Positions 48,597 to 61,624 of a DNA stretch of 64,000 nt are shown here, piece by piece (position 1 is the stretch's first letter; every line of letters begins with the position of its first letter). The DNA is taken from contig NC_088171.1 in NCBI RefSeq assembly GCF_028769735.1, positions 76,959,216 through 77,023,215 of the forward strand, read 5' to 3'. The position numbers were made by a program, and so were the translations under genes. Origin of the DNA: Zonotrichia leucophrys gambelii. Its lineage: Eukaryota; Chordata; Aves; Passeriformes; Passerellidae. The notes beneath the pieces were generated by a model. The model was not told the origin of the DNA. It did no database searches and saw only the letters and a program-made list of their open reading frames with translations.

Positions 48597-51500
48597 AAAA
48601 GTGAAGGAGTCCTGTTATGTACAACCATCTCAGTCACAGCTTAATGCTGCATCCTTTTCCTGCCAAATAGGAGTGACTGGGGCAGGTGCATCAAATGGAA
48701 ATACCAGACATGCCATGGTGAGAGCAATAGACTGTGACAGGAGCCATTATGCTGAAAATCTGGGAATGTTCTTTCTGGGGAACACCTGTAAGTCTCTGCA
48801 AAAGAAAAAAAGTGGCTGGGATTTGCAAACAAGTATAAAGAAAATAATTTTCCCTGATTACACACAGTGGAGAATTTTTACCTCAGTAACACAGGTATTG
48901 TTCTAATTGCAATATTAATATTCTAATTATAAATTAAAATTATCATATTTTTTGTTTGTTTTACAGTCATCCTTAAAGGACTTCTACTCTATCTTATCCA
49001 TAGATCAGAGCCTCAGTTTGTACCACAGCACTTTCTTTGCATGTAGTATTATTTCACAACCCAAGCTACAATATCTTTGATCTTTTATACTTTAAATTTC
49101 CTTGGAATTAGAGTCAATTTTCTTCCCTCATGTGTGCTATGTATCACATAGAAAACGATCTTTTAAAAAAAGGAGGTTTAGCTACAGTTTCCTAACCATG
49201 ACTCATCAGCCATTCCTATGAAGAGAATTAGTCCTATTTGTTTTTCAGTTATGGGATGCATGGAAAAGTCTTGTTTGGGAAAACTTATGGGGAGAGAGTT
49301 TGTAGCTGATAGATTAGTTCATGAAGGTGTATACTTGAATTACATTGAGTAGATTCTAATCTATAATAAAAGGTATTATAGAAATTAAAATTTCCTGTCT
49401 CAATATAGACACATGTAAAGTTAGCATGATTATTATAGGATGTGTGGTTTTGTCTAGCATCTTTCGGGCTTTCTTTTTGTTTTTGTTTTTTTTTTTAAGG
49501 AAATAAAAAAGATGCCTAATATGTTTTGTGTAAGGCCTGTTAGACATTTAAATATTGTATTACTGTGACCTTGACAGTGTTAATAATTTTTCTAGTAAAG
49601 GCACCATATGATTTCAATGCCTTTGTGAGATGTGTAGAGTCACTAAAAGTGGCTGAATATTATCTCTTGAAAAATATAGTAAATGAATAGTGCTATGTGC
49701 TTTTTCTCAAGTATATTTTCTTCAGAAATTTTTCCTTGAGCAGGTCAAATTGCTTCCATGTTAAAGTGTATATTACACAGTGTATGTCATATAAAATTAT
49801 GATTATGAAGTATTCGATGTAATGTAACTATGGCACCATGATGAAAGCATGAACTGAATTTTTAGGTTGGGTGTCATCTATTAAAAGATACATAATTCCA
49901 ACTTTTCATCTAATCCACTTTCTCCTAGAAACTACTTAGAAACTTTTGATTTTACTCTAGATTGGTTTGTTTTGGTTTTATTACATTTTATATATTATTG
50001 AATTTAAATCATCAAGCCTTATTTTTTTCAAAGTAACTAGATCCAGGTGTAAATTGTGGAAGTCTGTACTTTTACAAAAAAATGGCCTGGAAGAAGTTTC
50101 TACAGCAGAGAACCACAAAACTTCTTATCTTACTTAGCAAATATTAAGAAATGTTAGGTATGTCTATGAGTGTCTATTTTTAATAGCACAAAGGCTTTTC
50201 ATATTCTGACTAAAGTACTGTACAAAAAGTTAAGAAAGAAATGAGACTGGGCAAATATTTATTTTATATTTGTTTGCAGTATTTACATGACTTTCAATTG
50301 ATCATGTTAGATGTATTATATTACAATAATTTGATTATGTATTGTAGAAGTATTTATCCAACCACACCAGGTAATAGCTTGAGAAAGGTCAGGAGGAAAA
50401 TTCCTGGCTATTTATAATGATGAATAACTGATTATACAAAGTTAAAATATTCAGTGGAAATATATTGATTGCATCAACGTATTTCTGCGGTATCTTGGCT
50501 TAAGACCAGAAAATCTGGGTACTTAATAACATAAAATAAAAACTAGGCTGAGAAATCAGTAATTTCTCACATGTAGTAAGTTAAGAGTCTGCAGAACATC
50601 ATCGTTCTTGATGTCTGAGAATTTTTGCAGAGCTAATGAATAAAAATGCTTTGATAGAGTGAAATTTAGGCTCAATTTAAGGTTTTACAGCAGACACGGT
50701 TTCCTGACATTTCCTATTAATACCTTGTGGTTTTTTTCATCTGATTTCATTTTCTATTCAAATACTTTAAGGAAGCTATCACAATTACTGTAGAGTACGC
50801 AATGATTACCAGCTTTTCCATATAACTTCAGAACTAAATGGACCCAAAGCAGAATATCTTTTTTCCAAAGCCTGGCCTTTGGCATATAGTCAGAAAAGAT
50901 AATAATTGTATTTAGGTTTAGAGTTCAGCAGATGCTACTTTTTAACATGAAAAAAAAAAAAATTCTTATAGTTTTTACTTCTGAAAACACCTCAAAGTTC
51001 CAAGAGCTCAATATTCTGTGTCCAAAACTGCCTGTAAACAAATGCGTAGGGGAGAAATACATAAATATGATTGGCCTATATGGAATTTTTCTAATATTAT
51101 CTCAGCCTTAAGATGTTCTCTGTTACTAGACGTGGTGTCTAGGTACCTTGTTACCATCATGTAAGTCTCTTCTATTTCCTCTGTTGAATCCATGTAACTT
51201 TTATATATCTATAGCAATTTTTTACCTTTTTTTTTAAGCCAACTCCATGTAGCATCTACTTTTATATTTTTTCGAGTATGGTCCTTAAAAGCCTCATTTC
51301 ATAAATCTTCATTCCTGAAAGACTGTGTAATCAGTCATTATCTATCCCCTAAAAGACATACATTTATTACATAGTATGACATATCTGTCTTAACTAATTC
51401 TTTCTGTGTAAAGTTTTATATAATTTGATAATCTTTTTCATTTTTCTGCCTTGTTATACTACATTCTTTCTAAGATAGGAGACCACAACTGAACAGCATA

Positions 51501-54500
51501 GTTCTACGAAATCCACAATTCCCATGCATGAAGGAATCATACTATTCTTGTTTTTTTTTTATTTTTTCCCTCTCCTAAAACATCCTTGTATTTCTTGATA
51601 TTTGAGTAGAATTGTGAATTATTGTTAAAAAGAAAACTTTTTCCTGGAAAGTTTTCTATTAAAAACTCATGAACTTGGCCTTAAATTTTTAATGAGTAAC
51701 TCAGCCTACATTATTTTATTTGTGAAGTTAGGGTTGATTTTTTTTTTAACTTACATTTTAAATTTATCCTCATTCACTTTTGGTTCCATAATAATCATGT
51801 GGATTTGTACAGTCTTTCTGCTCTTCTCTGCAGTCAATTTTAGTCCTAATTATGTGGGTAACAGTGTCAACAGCAGACTTTCACACTTTGCTGTGCATTT
51901 TCTTTTCTGTCTCATTTAATAATTCATGTAATTTAGTGATAGAGTTGATATTTTCATTATCATAAAACAATACATTTTGGATTTTTTTCTTTAAACATGT
52001 ATTGAAGAGCAAGTGCTTAGTGTTCTTTTTAAGGTAAAATATATTCTGAACAGACCTTGTACTCTCAAATTCATTACTACAATTACTGGCAATAACACGT
52101 GACAAATTCTAAGTGAAAAAAGTACGTCCTTCTGCAATGAATAAGCCTTTTTTCCCCATGCATTTCTCTATTAAATCTATACTAGGAGGATCTGAACACT
52201 GTAATATTGAATGCTTAAAAAAGGGTTGTTGAGAACAGATGTAAAGCAGTTAAGATATAAAAATTACTTTTATTATTGCAAATGGCTATTCCCTGTTCCA
52301 GCCAAGGAAGACTGGTGGAAGAGACTGTGATTCTAGTTATGTACCATGCAAGGTGTATTTACTTTTAAGTTATCAGTCACTGATTTTACAGCATGTGATA
52401 ACATTTCTTTGTTGCATAATTTGTCTTCAATTGACACTTTTTCCTTCACATTCCTGTTGCAACTGTTACACTGGGCAAAAAAAAAAAAACAAATAATTTT
52501 GAGAGAGTTCACCAGTCCTATGGGAAAATATTTGACTTTTACAAGCATGCAATATACAGCTTCATCAAACTTTGCTGCATTTAAAATTGAATGATAGCTT
52601 AATTAATCATGCATTAGTATTTATTATTTAAAAGCATGACTTTAAGCCATGTAACTCCTAGAGATTTTCTTGATTTTTTCACATGCATGCAATTAATATG
52701 AAATGGTGGATAAGTCTTACTAGTTCTAGGTTTCCATGGGAAGGAAAATAATTTTTTTGCCCTCTTCTGTGCCATGTGTGCAATGTCAATGAACTTGGTA
52801 ATGATTGTTACAGAGATACTCGTATTTTTATGCAATTAATTTTAAAGCACTTTGATTCTTCAGAGTTACATGTGCATGGGTTTGTTTGTTTGTTTGCTTG
52901 TATCATCATAAGGTGTTACATAAAACTGTAAAAGAGTTTTGGTTTGTTTGGGTATTTCTGTTCATTGCAAAGTAAATACACATCTTAGCACTGCAGTTCT
53001 GATCTTTCATTCAACTTTCAAGAATAATCATGAGTCCCTCAACATGACATTTTTAAAGTTTCAGATCCTAGGCCCATTTTACTTATATTTAAGATAAAAG
53101 GCCTTCATTTCTGGCTGCCTGAAAATATGAACTAATACTAGTTAAGAAAAAACACAGAGCAAGAGAAAGGAGGTGCCTTTGTCTAAAATCTCATATTTTA
53201 ACTTAAAGTCGTCCTGTAATTTCTGAAACCTCACAGCTGTCAGTATTCAATACTGAATACAATTATGACTGCAATTAAAACAATAGCAAAAATAGTAACA
53301 GGTTTTTTACAAGAAATACTTTCTTTTTGCTGCAAAATCATACCCGTTTTTTGAAATTAATGTATCTGCTGAGGAACTGCTAATGGATCATGTATGTGTC
53401 TTGTAAAGATAGCTTCTAAAATCACTTTAAATCTGAAATGTTTGTCATTAATCAACCAAAATCAATTAAGCATTTCAGTCTAAATTTTTTTTCAATTCTT
53501 TTTCCTGATAATTCTTTGAAAAACTTCTGCATCACTCCAAAGGTTTCCTGTCCTGACATTTACCAGATAATTGTTGAAATAATAGCAATGAACAATCAAT
53601 AATGAGATCCTGGATACAGGAGAATTTGGACTACCTTTTAACTGCCTAAAAATAAATCATCTTCTGTAAGTTTTTATGTCTAGTTTAAATTTTAAGATAA
53701 ACATAACCTAGAGGGATATTTCCTGCTCTCAGCTGTTTTTCTGCCTCTTTTCTGACCAGCACTACTGCCAATGTACAGCTGAATGAGAAGGGTTGCCATT
53801 CCCAAGAACTGATCCTTTATTTTGATAGCGGTTGGAGCAGGAGGTGGAGGAGAGACTGGCAGAACAACATCCTGAACTTAACTTAGCTCAGAGAAATAGT
53901 AGCATTTCAAAAGTTGTTATTTTCTAAAACATCATCGTGTGAATACTCATCTGACAACAAGTGCCCTAATTCTTGTTCCAGATGTCCAGGGACTTTGGTT
54001 TCTAAACCTGATGTAATTATTTTACTTGTGGAGATTTCTGAGATAAAATTGATGAGTGCAAAATTGGCTTCTGTATGTCAAATACATGAAAAGAAATGTG
54101 AATGGGGGAGTAACTGTGTGCTTGAGATCTTTATAACACTGTGCATGATGGTCTTCCCTAGCAAATAGATTTTTGCAGTGCAGTAGAAATTTTTAAGAAT
54201 TCAAATTCTTTCAAGTAAGTTTTCATTGTTGGTGTTTATTTGATTTGAACTTTTATATGTTTTTGTTTTTTTAAAATTCAGAAAAGTTTGGGTTTTTTTG
54301 GTTCTGCTGCCACATTTTCAGTGTCCTCTGCACTAGGAACAGTTAAGAACTAACAAAGTTGATATTTTTCTGGTTCAAAAGATGGAGGGGTCTCGCAACC
54401 AAGTGACAATTCTGAAAAACATTCATGCAGTTTTCTTAATGAATAGGGCAGCTCTCCTGATAAGCCTGAGGCACCCCTCTTTGACATGAGGAGCATAGAG

Positions 54501-55293
54501 TTAAAATTTCCTGCTATTCCTAATAGGGCAGAACTCCTCATTCTTTTGTTTCCCAGAAAAATGTAAGACTGATTGTGAAACTGTGCATTCATGTCCCTGT
54601 GGTGTTCATTATACTGGAAGCCAGGAACTACCAGCCTTCAGCAGCCATTTCAGTTTTCTTTTGTCTTTAAGGAAATATTCTTATTTTATTTGTAATTTTG
54701 TGGCTAGTTTTCTCAAAGCATCCTAGTTTTACAAGACTAATTACTGCAGGATTGTTACATATTTAGCTTCATGGACAATACTAGGCATTGTCCTTAGTCT
54801 GTGGAAATTATTAAACTGTTTAGTGGACCTTTTTTGCTTGCACCTTCCTGAATACCCACACCACTAAGGGGTCACTTACAAAAGAAAAATTACATTTTTT
54901 CTGAGTCAGTTATTGTTTTCTATATTGCAACATCCTTACTCAGCATAGAACCACCACTCTATTGTAATAATGTTTCTGAAGTTGCAAATAGTTTGCTAAA
55001 GAAAAAAAACAACTTTATGCTCCTTAATTTATATTTTTAAATGCTTTTATGACCTTTTTCATCCAAGTAATGATTCCAGTCAGACAATAGATTATAGTAA
55101 CTGCTGTTATGATCCCCGTTATTGTCTACAGTAGAAAATATAAAGTCTTCCTTTGGCCAGTCCAATTCCTTGTTTTAAATTGTTTTCCAATACACTGACA
55201 GTTGGATTGAAAGAACTATGACATATTATACTCTAAGGAGTAAAAGAGCTATGATTAAGTGTGGAGGAATAGAATGTAAGAAAATAAAGATAC
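48597..55293. other. AT-rich DNA, no gene recognised
   Basis: Includes a 120-codon plus-strand frame (48544-48906) whose start lies in the minisatellite. It ends just after a CAG|GTATTG sequence but has no known domain. A GTTT microsatellite lies at about 52881-52897. A somewhat GC-richer patch at about 53720-53880 is unidentified. No exon, promoter or named repeat can be supported. Confidence 0.5.
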
Positions 55294-55400
55294 TGCAGAA
55301 GGTAGTCTCACCCCTGAGGAGTTGCAGCTGTACTAATCACCAAAGTTTAGGAACAGGCCTGCCCTTAACAGGCCACAGCTGTGTCCAATGAGGATGAGTG

Positions 55401-55402
<2 letters not shown>
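55294..55402 (+). mobile_element. LTR fragment (U3-like), interrupted by a poly-A tract
   Basis: The sequence CACCCCTGAGGAGTTGCAGC, then AGGAACAGGCCTGCCCTTAA, CAGGCCACAGCTGTGTCCAA and TGAGGATGAGTGCT resembles the promoter-side part of a songbird LTR as I remember it. In that LTR a TATA box (TATAAAAG) should follow the GTGC. Here GTGCT is followed instead by about 29 A residues. No matching 3' half was identified, although 55450-55620 could hold a diverged remainder. The family name is not certain. Confidence 0.5.
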
Positions 55403-55431
<29 letters not shown>

Positions 55432-55445
55432 CAAACAAAAAAAAC
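55402..55445 (+). repeat. Poly-A tract
   Basis: About 29 consecutive A, then CAAACAAAAAAAACCC. It abuts the LTR fragment. It may be an expanded AT-rich site rather than a retroposition tail, since no 3' end of a LINE or processed transcript precedes it. Confidence 0.9.
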
Positions 55446-57332
55446 CCAATAACAACTAGTGCTGCAAGGAGCTGCCTATCAGAAATCACCAAGAAGGTAT
55501 GGGAGCTTTGCTGTAAGATGAAAATAATTAAGGATCTGCATAAGCATATTTCGACTTGGGATTTTTTTTGTTTGGATTCTTTTAAGGTGAGAGGATTATG
55601 CATAATGATTCTAATAGTGTTCTGGAAAGTTCTCTCAGATGTTATTGTGAAAATATTAAAAAAACTCTATAAAAGTTATTTAAAGGAAGATGTGAAAGTG
55701 GAGATGAAGTATCAAGTCCTTTTAGGTACAACATTTTCAGTCTCAAGAAAGTTACATGGGATTAATTCAGACGTATTTCTATACTGAAATAAGTCTGTTT
55801 AACCTCATAAGTGTCTTAATTTATTTTCTGCTTTAAATTCTGTGTTCTTCATATGCTTATTATCATTTTCAAGAAGACCTATACTTTGAGAAAATGTCAA
55901 AATAAATGCTATCTTTGCCTCACGCATTGTAAAAAGTCAAAACTCAGGGTCTGAAAAAGTACAAACTGCAAATGGAAACAGTTTAGAATTTTGTGTGACA
56001 AACCCACAGGGACACGTTGATCCACTGTGAAAGCAGATGACAGCGTAGGCTTGTGAAGTGTGTATCTATGAGCTTGTGTGTGATGCTGTAGTGCATCCTC
56101 TCCTCACTCAAGAGAGCTCACTAACTTTGCATGATGACAAAAAGAGCACCCTCTTCCAAAGTCTCATGACAGAGTGATGCAGGATTTTAAGCAAGAGAGA
56201 AGCAGTCACCAGCTGCAGTGTGCTGCCTACTCCTCTTTAGTAACTTCATACCAGGTACAATTCCAGCAGAGTTGGTGGACAGCAACTGGGGCCATAAATG
56301 TGGTCTAGGGTCTGGAAGGATTGCACAGCGATGAGCTCACTATTCATGTGTTCATTTATATAAATTCATTGGACGAATCTTTGAATTATAATATACTTTA
56401 ATTACTGATTCCTGATCAGTGAATACTGTTGGTTTTATGACGCAAAGCTGCATATATATATATATATATGTATGAACCCTTTCCTCATTTAAGCATCTGA
56501 GACACTTTCTGCAGTTGCAATGATGCTTAAAAAGGTTGTGGTTTCATTATTATTTTTCAAGTTTCTATTGTAAAAATATGAAGATAGCATAGAGAAATAA
56601 TGTTTGAACTTTCACCTCAAGATTTGGGTCTTTCTACACTCATATTTTAGTGCCTTGCATGGTATAGTAACCTACATTGAAGAGGTTGGTACTGTTTTGA
56701 ATCACCTTTGGAATTAGGTGTGTGTAAATTGTCTTACAGAATAAAAGTATCAGTTTCTGTGGCCTTTTAAAAATTGGGTTTTGGTTCTTGTGAAGAGAAA
56801 CCTGCCCAGAATATTCAGGGTTTTTTTAATATTTTAGTTGTTTTTAAATTAATCATCTCAATTTTTATTGTGCAGTTGAGTGTTGTGTTGACAATTTTTA
56901 ACTTGTTTGTAGGAACTGCATAGAAAGGGAAAATTAAAAGCTGGCAAATATAGACTTTTAGTACCCAGTGAAGTCTAAAGAATGAAAATTCCATAAAAAG
57001 GGGTAATTGGGTATGCTTATGTTCAAATCGGTACCAATTAGTATATTAAAGAATTAATAAATAAATGCAAAACAAATATTAGGATACATAGAATAGAGCA
57101 GTGGTGGCATCTGATAACTGATAAATAACTGATGGCTGGTTACTTCATCTGCAGAATGAAATAACCAGCCATCCAGGAATTCTGTCTATTTCTGAACATG
57201 CCTATTAAAATATGTCTAAAAAATAATATTCAAAGTTAAAGTTCAGTTTCTGGTGTCAAGGAAAAGTAGCTTTCTGCACAGAAGAACTGATGCTCCAGAA
57301 AATGGAGTGTTAGTGGTTGTTTTGTTCAGAAT

Positions 57333-57459
57333 TTTTTGTTTGGTTCATTCATTGGTTTTTTTGGGTGTTTTTTTGGTTGGTTTTTCTTGTTGTTTTTGTT
57401 TGGGGTTTTTTTACATTTATTATTTTTGGTTTGGGTGGGTTTTTTTGTTGTTTTTAAGC
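57333..57459 (+). repeat. T/G-rich low-complexity tract
   Basis: Blocks of TTTTTT alternate with GG, GGG or GGGG (for example GGTTTTTTTGGGTG). The hydrophobic phenylalanine/glycine frames over it are artefacts. Similar to the tract at 15 kb. Confidence 0.85.
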
Positions 57460-58669
57460 ATGATTTCAACCTTGTCTATATGAATCAAGGAGGAGTTAAA
57501 TTTATCAAAGGCTTGGGGCTGCTGTAATGCTGAATATGCCCACAAATTTTACTGTGTTGAGCCGAAAGCAAGTTTCCTTTCTAGGATAGGTGCACAGATG
57601 TGTGCATGCACCTCTTTCCCTCAACAAAAGAGATAGGAAACACAGAGATAAAAGTTCCTGTTCTTTTATCTATAAGGCCTCTGGCTGTATTTAAAAATAA
57701 AGATTATTATATTTAAAAATGAAGACCCTTTTCCTTTAAACAAAATAAAGATAACTCTTGGATGTTGCAAGGTTAAATGTGAGGGAAAACAGTTCAGAGA
57801 ATACTGACAGTAGCTTTAAAAATATTTGGGTTTAAAAAGAAAACACATTTAAAGCTACTGATGTCAGGAACATCTATGTTATTGCATCATACTGAGGTGA
57901 AAAAATACATACACGCTTACAGAGTAATTAAATACATTGGGGTTTTTTTGGTTTGTGGGTTTTGTTTTTTTTCCCCCCCTCTGAACAGAAGGAATTAATG
58001 GGATCTCACATTCTCTAAATTATTAAAGTCACCATGTTTTCTCCATAAGGGAAATAACAGATGAGCATTTACCAGAATTTTAAATGCTGTAATTTACCAC
58101 CACAAAAATTAAGATAAAATAGATGTAGGAGTAGTATATGGCATTCTCTTTTACTTAAATGATTTATTAAGGCTATTGTTAAGTAGAAAATATCGTACTT
58201 TGGCCAAAACTGCTTTGTACTAGATTTTACAACTACTTTGGAGTACTTAGTAGAGAGAAAATGCATCTAGAAGATTATCCTTAATCAACTAGGAATGAAA
58301 GAAACAAAATCAGGGACATCATCAAGGAAGATAAAAGGAGCATGTCTGGGAGCAAGGCAGGATCATTTCACATCTATTTCAGATTTTGGCAGTCTAAAAC
58401 TATAACTATTGTGTGCTGTTCTGGTCTGTGTCTGAAAATCAAGTGCTGGAGATAAAGCACTAAAATGTTACAGCAGAACCTGCACCAGAGCCGGGGTGGG
58501 ACGAGGGAAGAGAGAGGAGAATGGGTCTCTGATGCTCTTTGTCCTACCTGAAAGGAAGATGAACCTCTTTTACTTTCTGGAGATGAAGGAAAATGTGATG
58601 GGCAGAGGAGATGAGGAGCAAAGGGGAAAAGTTCATATGCTTTACAAACTTGAAAAAAGAGAGAATAAT

Positions 58670-58711
58670 CTCTTTGCTGGAATAGGAACTCTCTTTGCTG
58701 GAATAGGAACT
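58670..58711 (+). repeat. Perfect 21-bp tandem duplication
   Basis: The 21-base unit CTCTTTGCTGGAATAGGAAC plus T occurs at 58670-58690 and again at 58691-58711 without mismatch, indicating a recent duplication or slippage. Confidence 0.95.
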
Positions 58712-61168
58712 ATCTCCCATGTGTGAAAGACTAAGTTCTTTATTGCTAAAACCTATAATACATTGCAAATGTTTCTTCTGCATATTGTGATACTAGAATA
58801 GTCATGGTGGGTGAGTTAACATGGGATTTGTTTTTGTGATTAGCTCACACAACCATAGCTCTCCATGGCTAAACGGTATAATTCACTATTCATGATATTA
58901 TAGTGTGTATTCATAGTTACACATTACAGCATTTTGTGAGTGTTCATAATCAGTTGGTTCCTAGCAGAGATATTTGGAATTAGTAATGCTTAATTCATAT
59001 GGGAAACACAAAAATTATTAAGAAATTATATATATTGGTAGTCCAGAATCTTACAGTCTTCTTCAGTTTGCCATTCAAATTAAAACTTTTTTAATATATT
59101 TTGCACTGTGTCAATAATTTATGACTTTTTGTAAGATTATGAAGCTTGAGCAGTTTTCTGTTGAGAAAACTGAGAAGCATGTTCTCAAATATAATCTCAG
59201 ATATAAATGACAAAATACATTCTCTATCCCTTTTCTTCTGCACCTAATCTAAAGAACTGAGAATTTCTACCAGTTTTGATATCGTTGTCTTACTTTGATA
59301 CTCCATCATTAATACAATTTATGGGAAGAAACACATTTGATCTACAAATATCCACAATCCAAATGGATTTGTATGGATACAAATATCCAATATCTAATAG
59401 TAAAGAATGAAACTAAGAGCTTTTCTCTTCTTGTGGTGCTTTTTTAATTATCTGGACTGGGATTGTTTTTGGGAACAGTGAATGTAACACAATCAGAATG
59501 TGGCTATGTTTAGCTGAGCATAACTAACATAAGATAATGTTGAGCTCTGTGGTCTAGGACAAGCATAATACACTCAAGAGTCTTAATGTTTTTCTACTTT
59601 GTAGTTGGCCTTTAAGATTTATTACTGTGTGATATTTAAGTAGCAAACACTACAGAACATGCAGAATCAAACAGGAGTATTGAAGGAATTTAATAAAGTA
59701 AATAATTACCAAAATTAATGAAGTGCTTAGAGTAAAATATAACTTCATTTGGACATTTAATTCAGGAGAAAAGAGTAAATCTTCTTGTAATGTTTTGCTA
59801 AGTAAAGTAATTACACTGTTGTATCACAAATGTACTGCATTCATCATTTTGTTTTTCCTGAATGTTTTGTCCCTGTTGAAAACAATTATTATTTCCAGTG
59901 AAACACATGCTGCAATTCAGTTATTTTTCTGAGAAGGTTATGCTGTCGGTTCCATAACAGTAAACAATTTTAATTAACATGCTTAGTACTTAATTGATAA
60001 TTAGAAGAATTAATAAAGAGGACAATAAATGACATTCAATGGTAGTCAGTTTACATACAAAATATCAGTCAAGTATTGTAGTAGAAAAATAATGAAAATC
60101 AGACAGCTCTAATAAAATAATTTATCTTCTCTACAGGTGAATGTTCATTGGAAATGTAATATGTTTTCTTTAAACCAATTATTTTGTATTAATTGTCACA
60201 TACAACACAGAAGTATAGCTCATAATAATGTTTCTCTGAGCATTTTCTTTATGACTGCCCATTTAGATGATGAATTGCGTGCATTGCTTTAGGACTTTTA
60301 TTCCTTTGAAAAAAAACTCTTACTAGATAACCAAGAATTGTGAGGGGCCTATAAAGATGACAAGAAAATGCTACTCTCTGCCAGAGTTTTAACAGTTTAC
60401 TTTTAAATAAAGGACGTATAAATGCTAACTAAGTTTGCTGTTGATGTATGTGCTGTCTTCCAACACTTACTGATTGTGGGAAAAATTTTTACACACTCTG
60501 TGATTTCAATTTCATCAGTGTGATAAAAGTTTACTGGTATCAAATGATGAACAGTCACACATAGCCCCATCCTTCCTAGTCCTGGTTTCTAAAAGCACTT
60601 CATCCCCCATGTATCTGAACCCATTTGGCTCCGAGTAACACAACCTATAAAGTGTTTTAAGGCCTTGGGACTTGCATCACCAGGATTTTTGTGAATCCCC
60701 AAAGTCTCCATTGCTTAGGGAAGGGTGACTCTTCTTCCTTTTAGTAATTATTCAGTAGACTGTTTATTTCCTGCTGTGGAAATTAGTCTGTGATTATTCA
60801 TGAAATATCTTTTTCTTCAAGGTGTTTTGTTTTGGTTTTATTTGGATAAAAATAACACTTTATCCATTACAGACTTTACTTTAAATGAATAATTTCCTAT
60901 TATCTTCTAAGCATCAAAGCAGCATTAGTTTTTGGAACTTATATTTCAGGTTACTACAGTTAGGTTATTATAGGTCAGTCCTGTGTGTTCCAACAGTAAT
61001 GAATCTATTATTTCAATACTGTTTATGAGGTGGATTTGACCCATAATGCTCCAATTTTTTATAAAACAATTCAAGGTTAAATTTGTTTACTTAGTGATAA
61101 GTAAAATGTACTTGACATCAAGCAATATGATTTTTAGTATATGCAGTTACCTAGAGCTTCTGGCAAAA

Positions 61169-61400
61169 AGGATCATAGAATTGTTGGAATGGACCCATCA
61201 GGACTGAGTCCAACTCCTGGTCCTACACGGAACATCCCCAAGAGTCACACCATGTCACTGAGTTGCTCAAACACGTATAGAGCTCTGTCAGGCTTGGTGC
61301 TGGGACCACTTCCCTGGGAAACCTGATCAACCATCCTCTGTGGGACGAACTTTTTCCTGGTATCCAGCTTCAACCTCCCCTGACTCAGCCTCATGCCATG
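61169..61400 (-). mobile_element. CR1 LINE 3' fragment (minus strand)
   Basis: The 3' end is at the left (GGATCATAGAATTGTTGGAA at 61170). It continues through AGTCCAACTCCTGGTCCT and reaches the ORF2 C-terminal tail, which reads LKLDTRKKFVPQRMV on the minus strand. Truncated near 61400. Its tail type resembles the plus-strand copy at 23.5 kb more than those at 10-13 kb. Confidence 0.9.
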
Positions 61401-61561
61401 AAGAAGGAATAGCAGTTCTTGGGAAGATGCTAGGGAAAAAGGGAATTCCTGACTATGCAAAAATGCAGCTGTAGAGAGGACAGAAGTTAGCCTGAGGATG
61501 CTGGTTATCCATCTATTACCTAGCTCAGTTCTACTGGTTCATAATAATTCAATGTTTTTTT
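61401..61561. other. Sequence between two outward-facing CR1 ends
   Basis: About 160 bases of unclear origin. Part of it may belong to the plus-strand CR1 that follows. Nothing definite was recognised. Confidence 0.4.
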
Positions 61562-61624
61562 AATGGTTGGGCTTGATGGTTTTAGTGGTCTTTTCCAACC
61601 TTAAAGATTTTCTGATTCTATAAT
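61562..61624 (+). mobile_element. CR1 3'-terminal scrap (plus strand)
   Basis: GGTTGGGCTTGATGG, then GTGGTCTTTTCCAACCTTAA and TTTTCTGATTCTATAAT are the last bases of a CR1 on the plus strand. Only about 60 bases are clear. It lies in inverted orientation relative to the neighbouring copy at 61.2 kb. Confidence 0.85.

Larger units (their letters stand above)
55446..61168. other. AT-rich DNA, no gene recognised
   Basis: Contains an AT dinucleotide run at about 56453-56469, T/G-rich tracts at 57333-57459 and 57942-57978, and a 21-bp tandem duplication at 58670-58711. A less AT-rich patch at about 55990-56340 is unidentified. Open frames are short and carry no recognisable domain. Confidence 0.5.

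Noticed and set aside
48544..48906. 120-codon plus-strand frame next to the minisatellite
   Set aside because: Its start is within the repeat, composition is unremarkable and there is no known domain. The CAG|GTATTG at its end is a weak donor, with no upstream acceptor found.
55402..55445. Poly-A tract as the tail of a processed pseudogene
   Set aside because: The upstream sequence matches an LTR-like promoter region, with no spliced-gene sequence or polyadenylation signal placed correctly before it.
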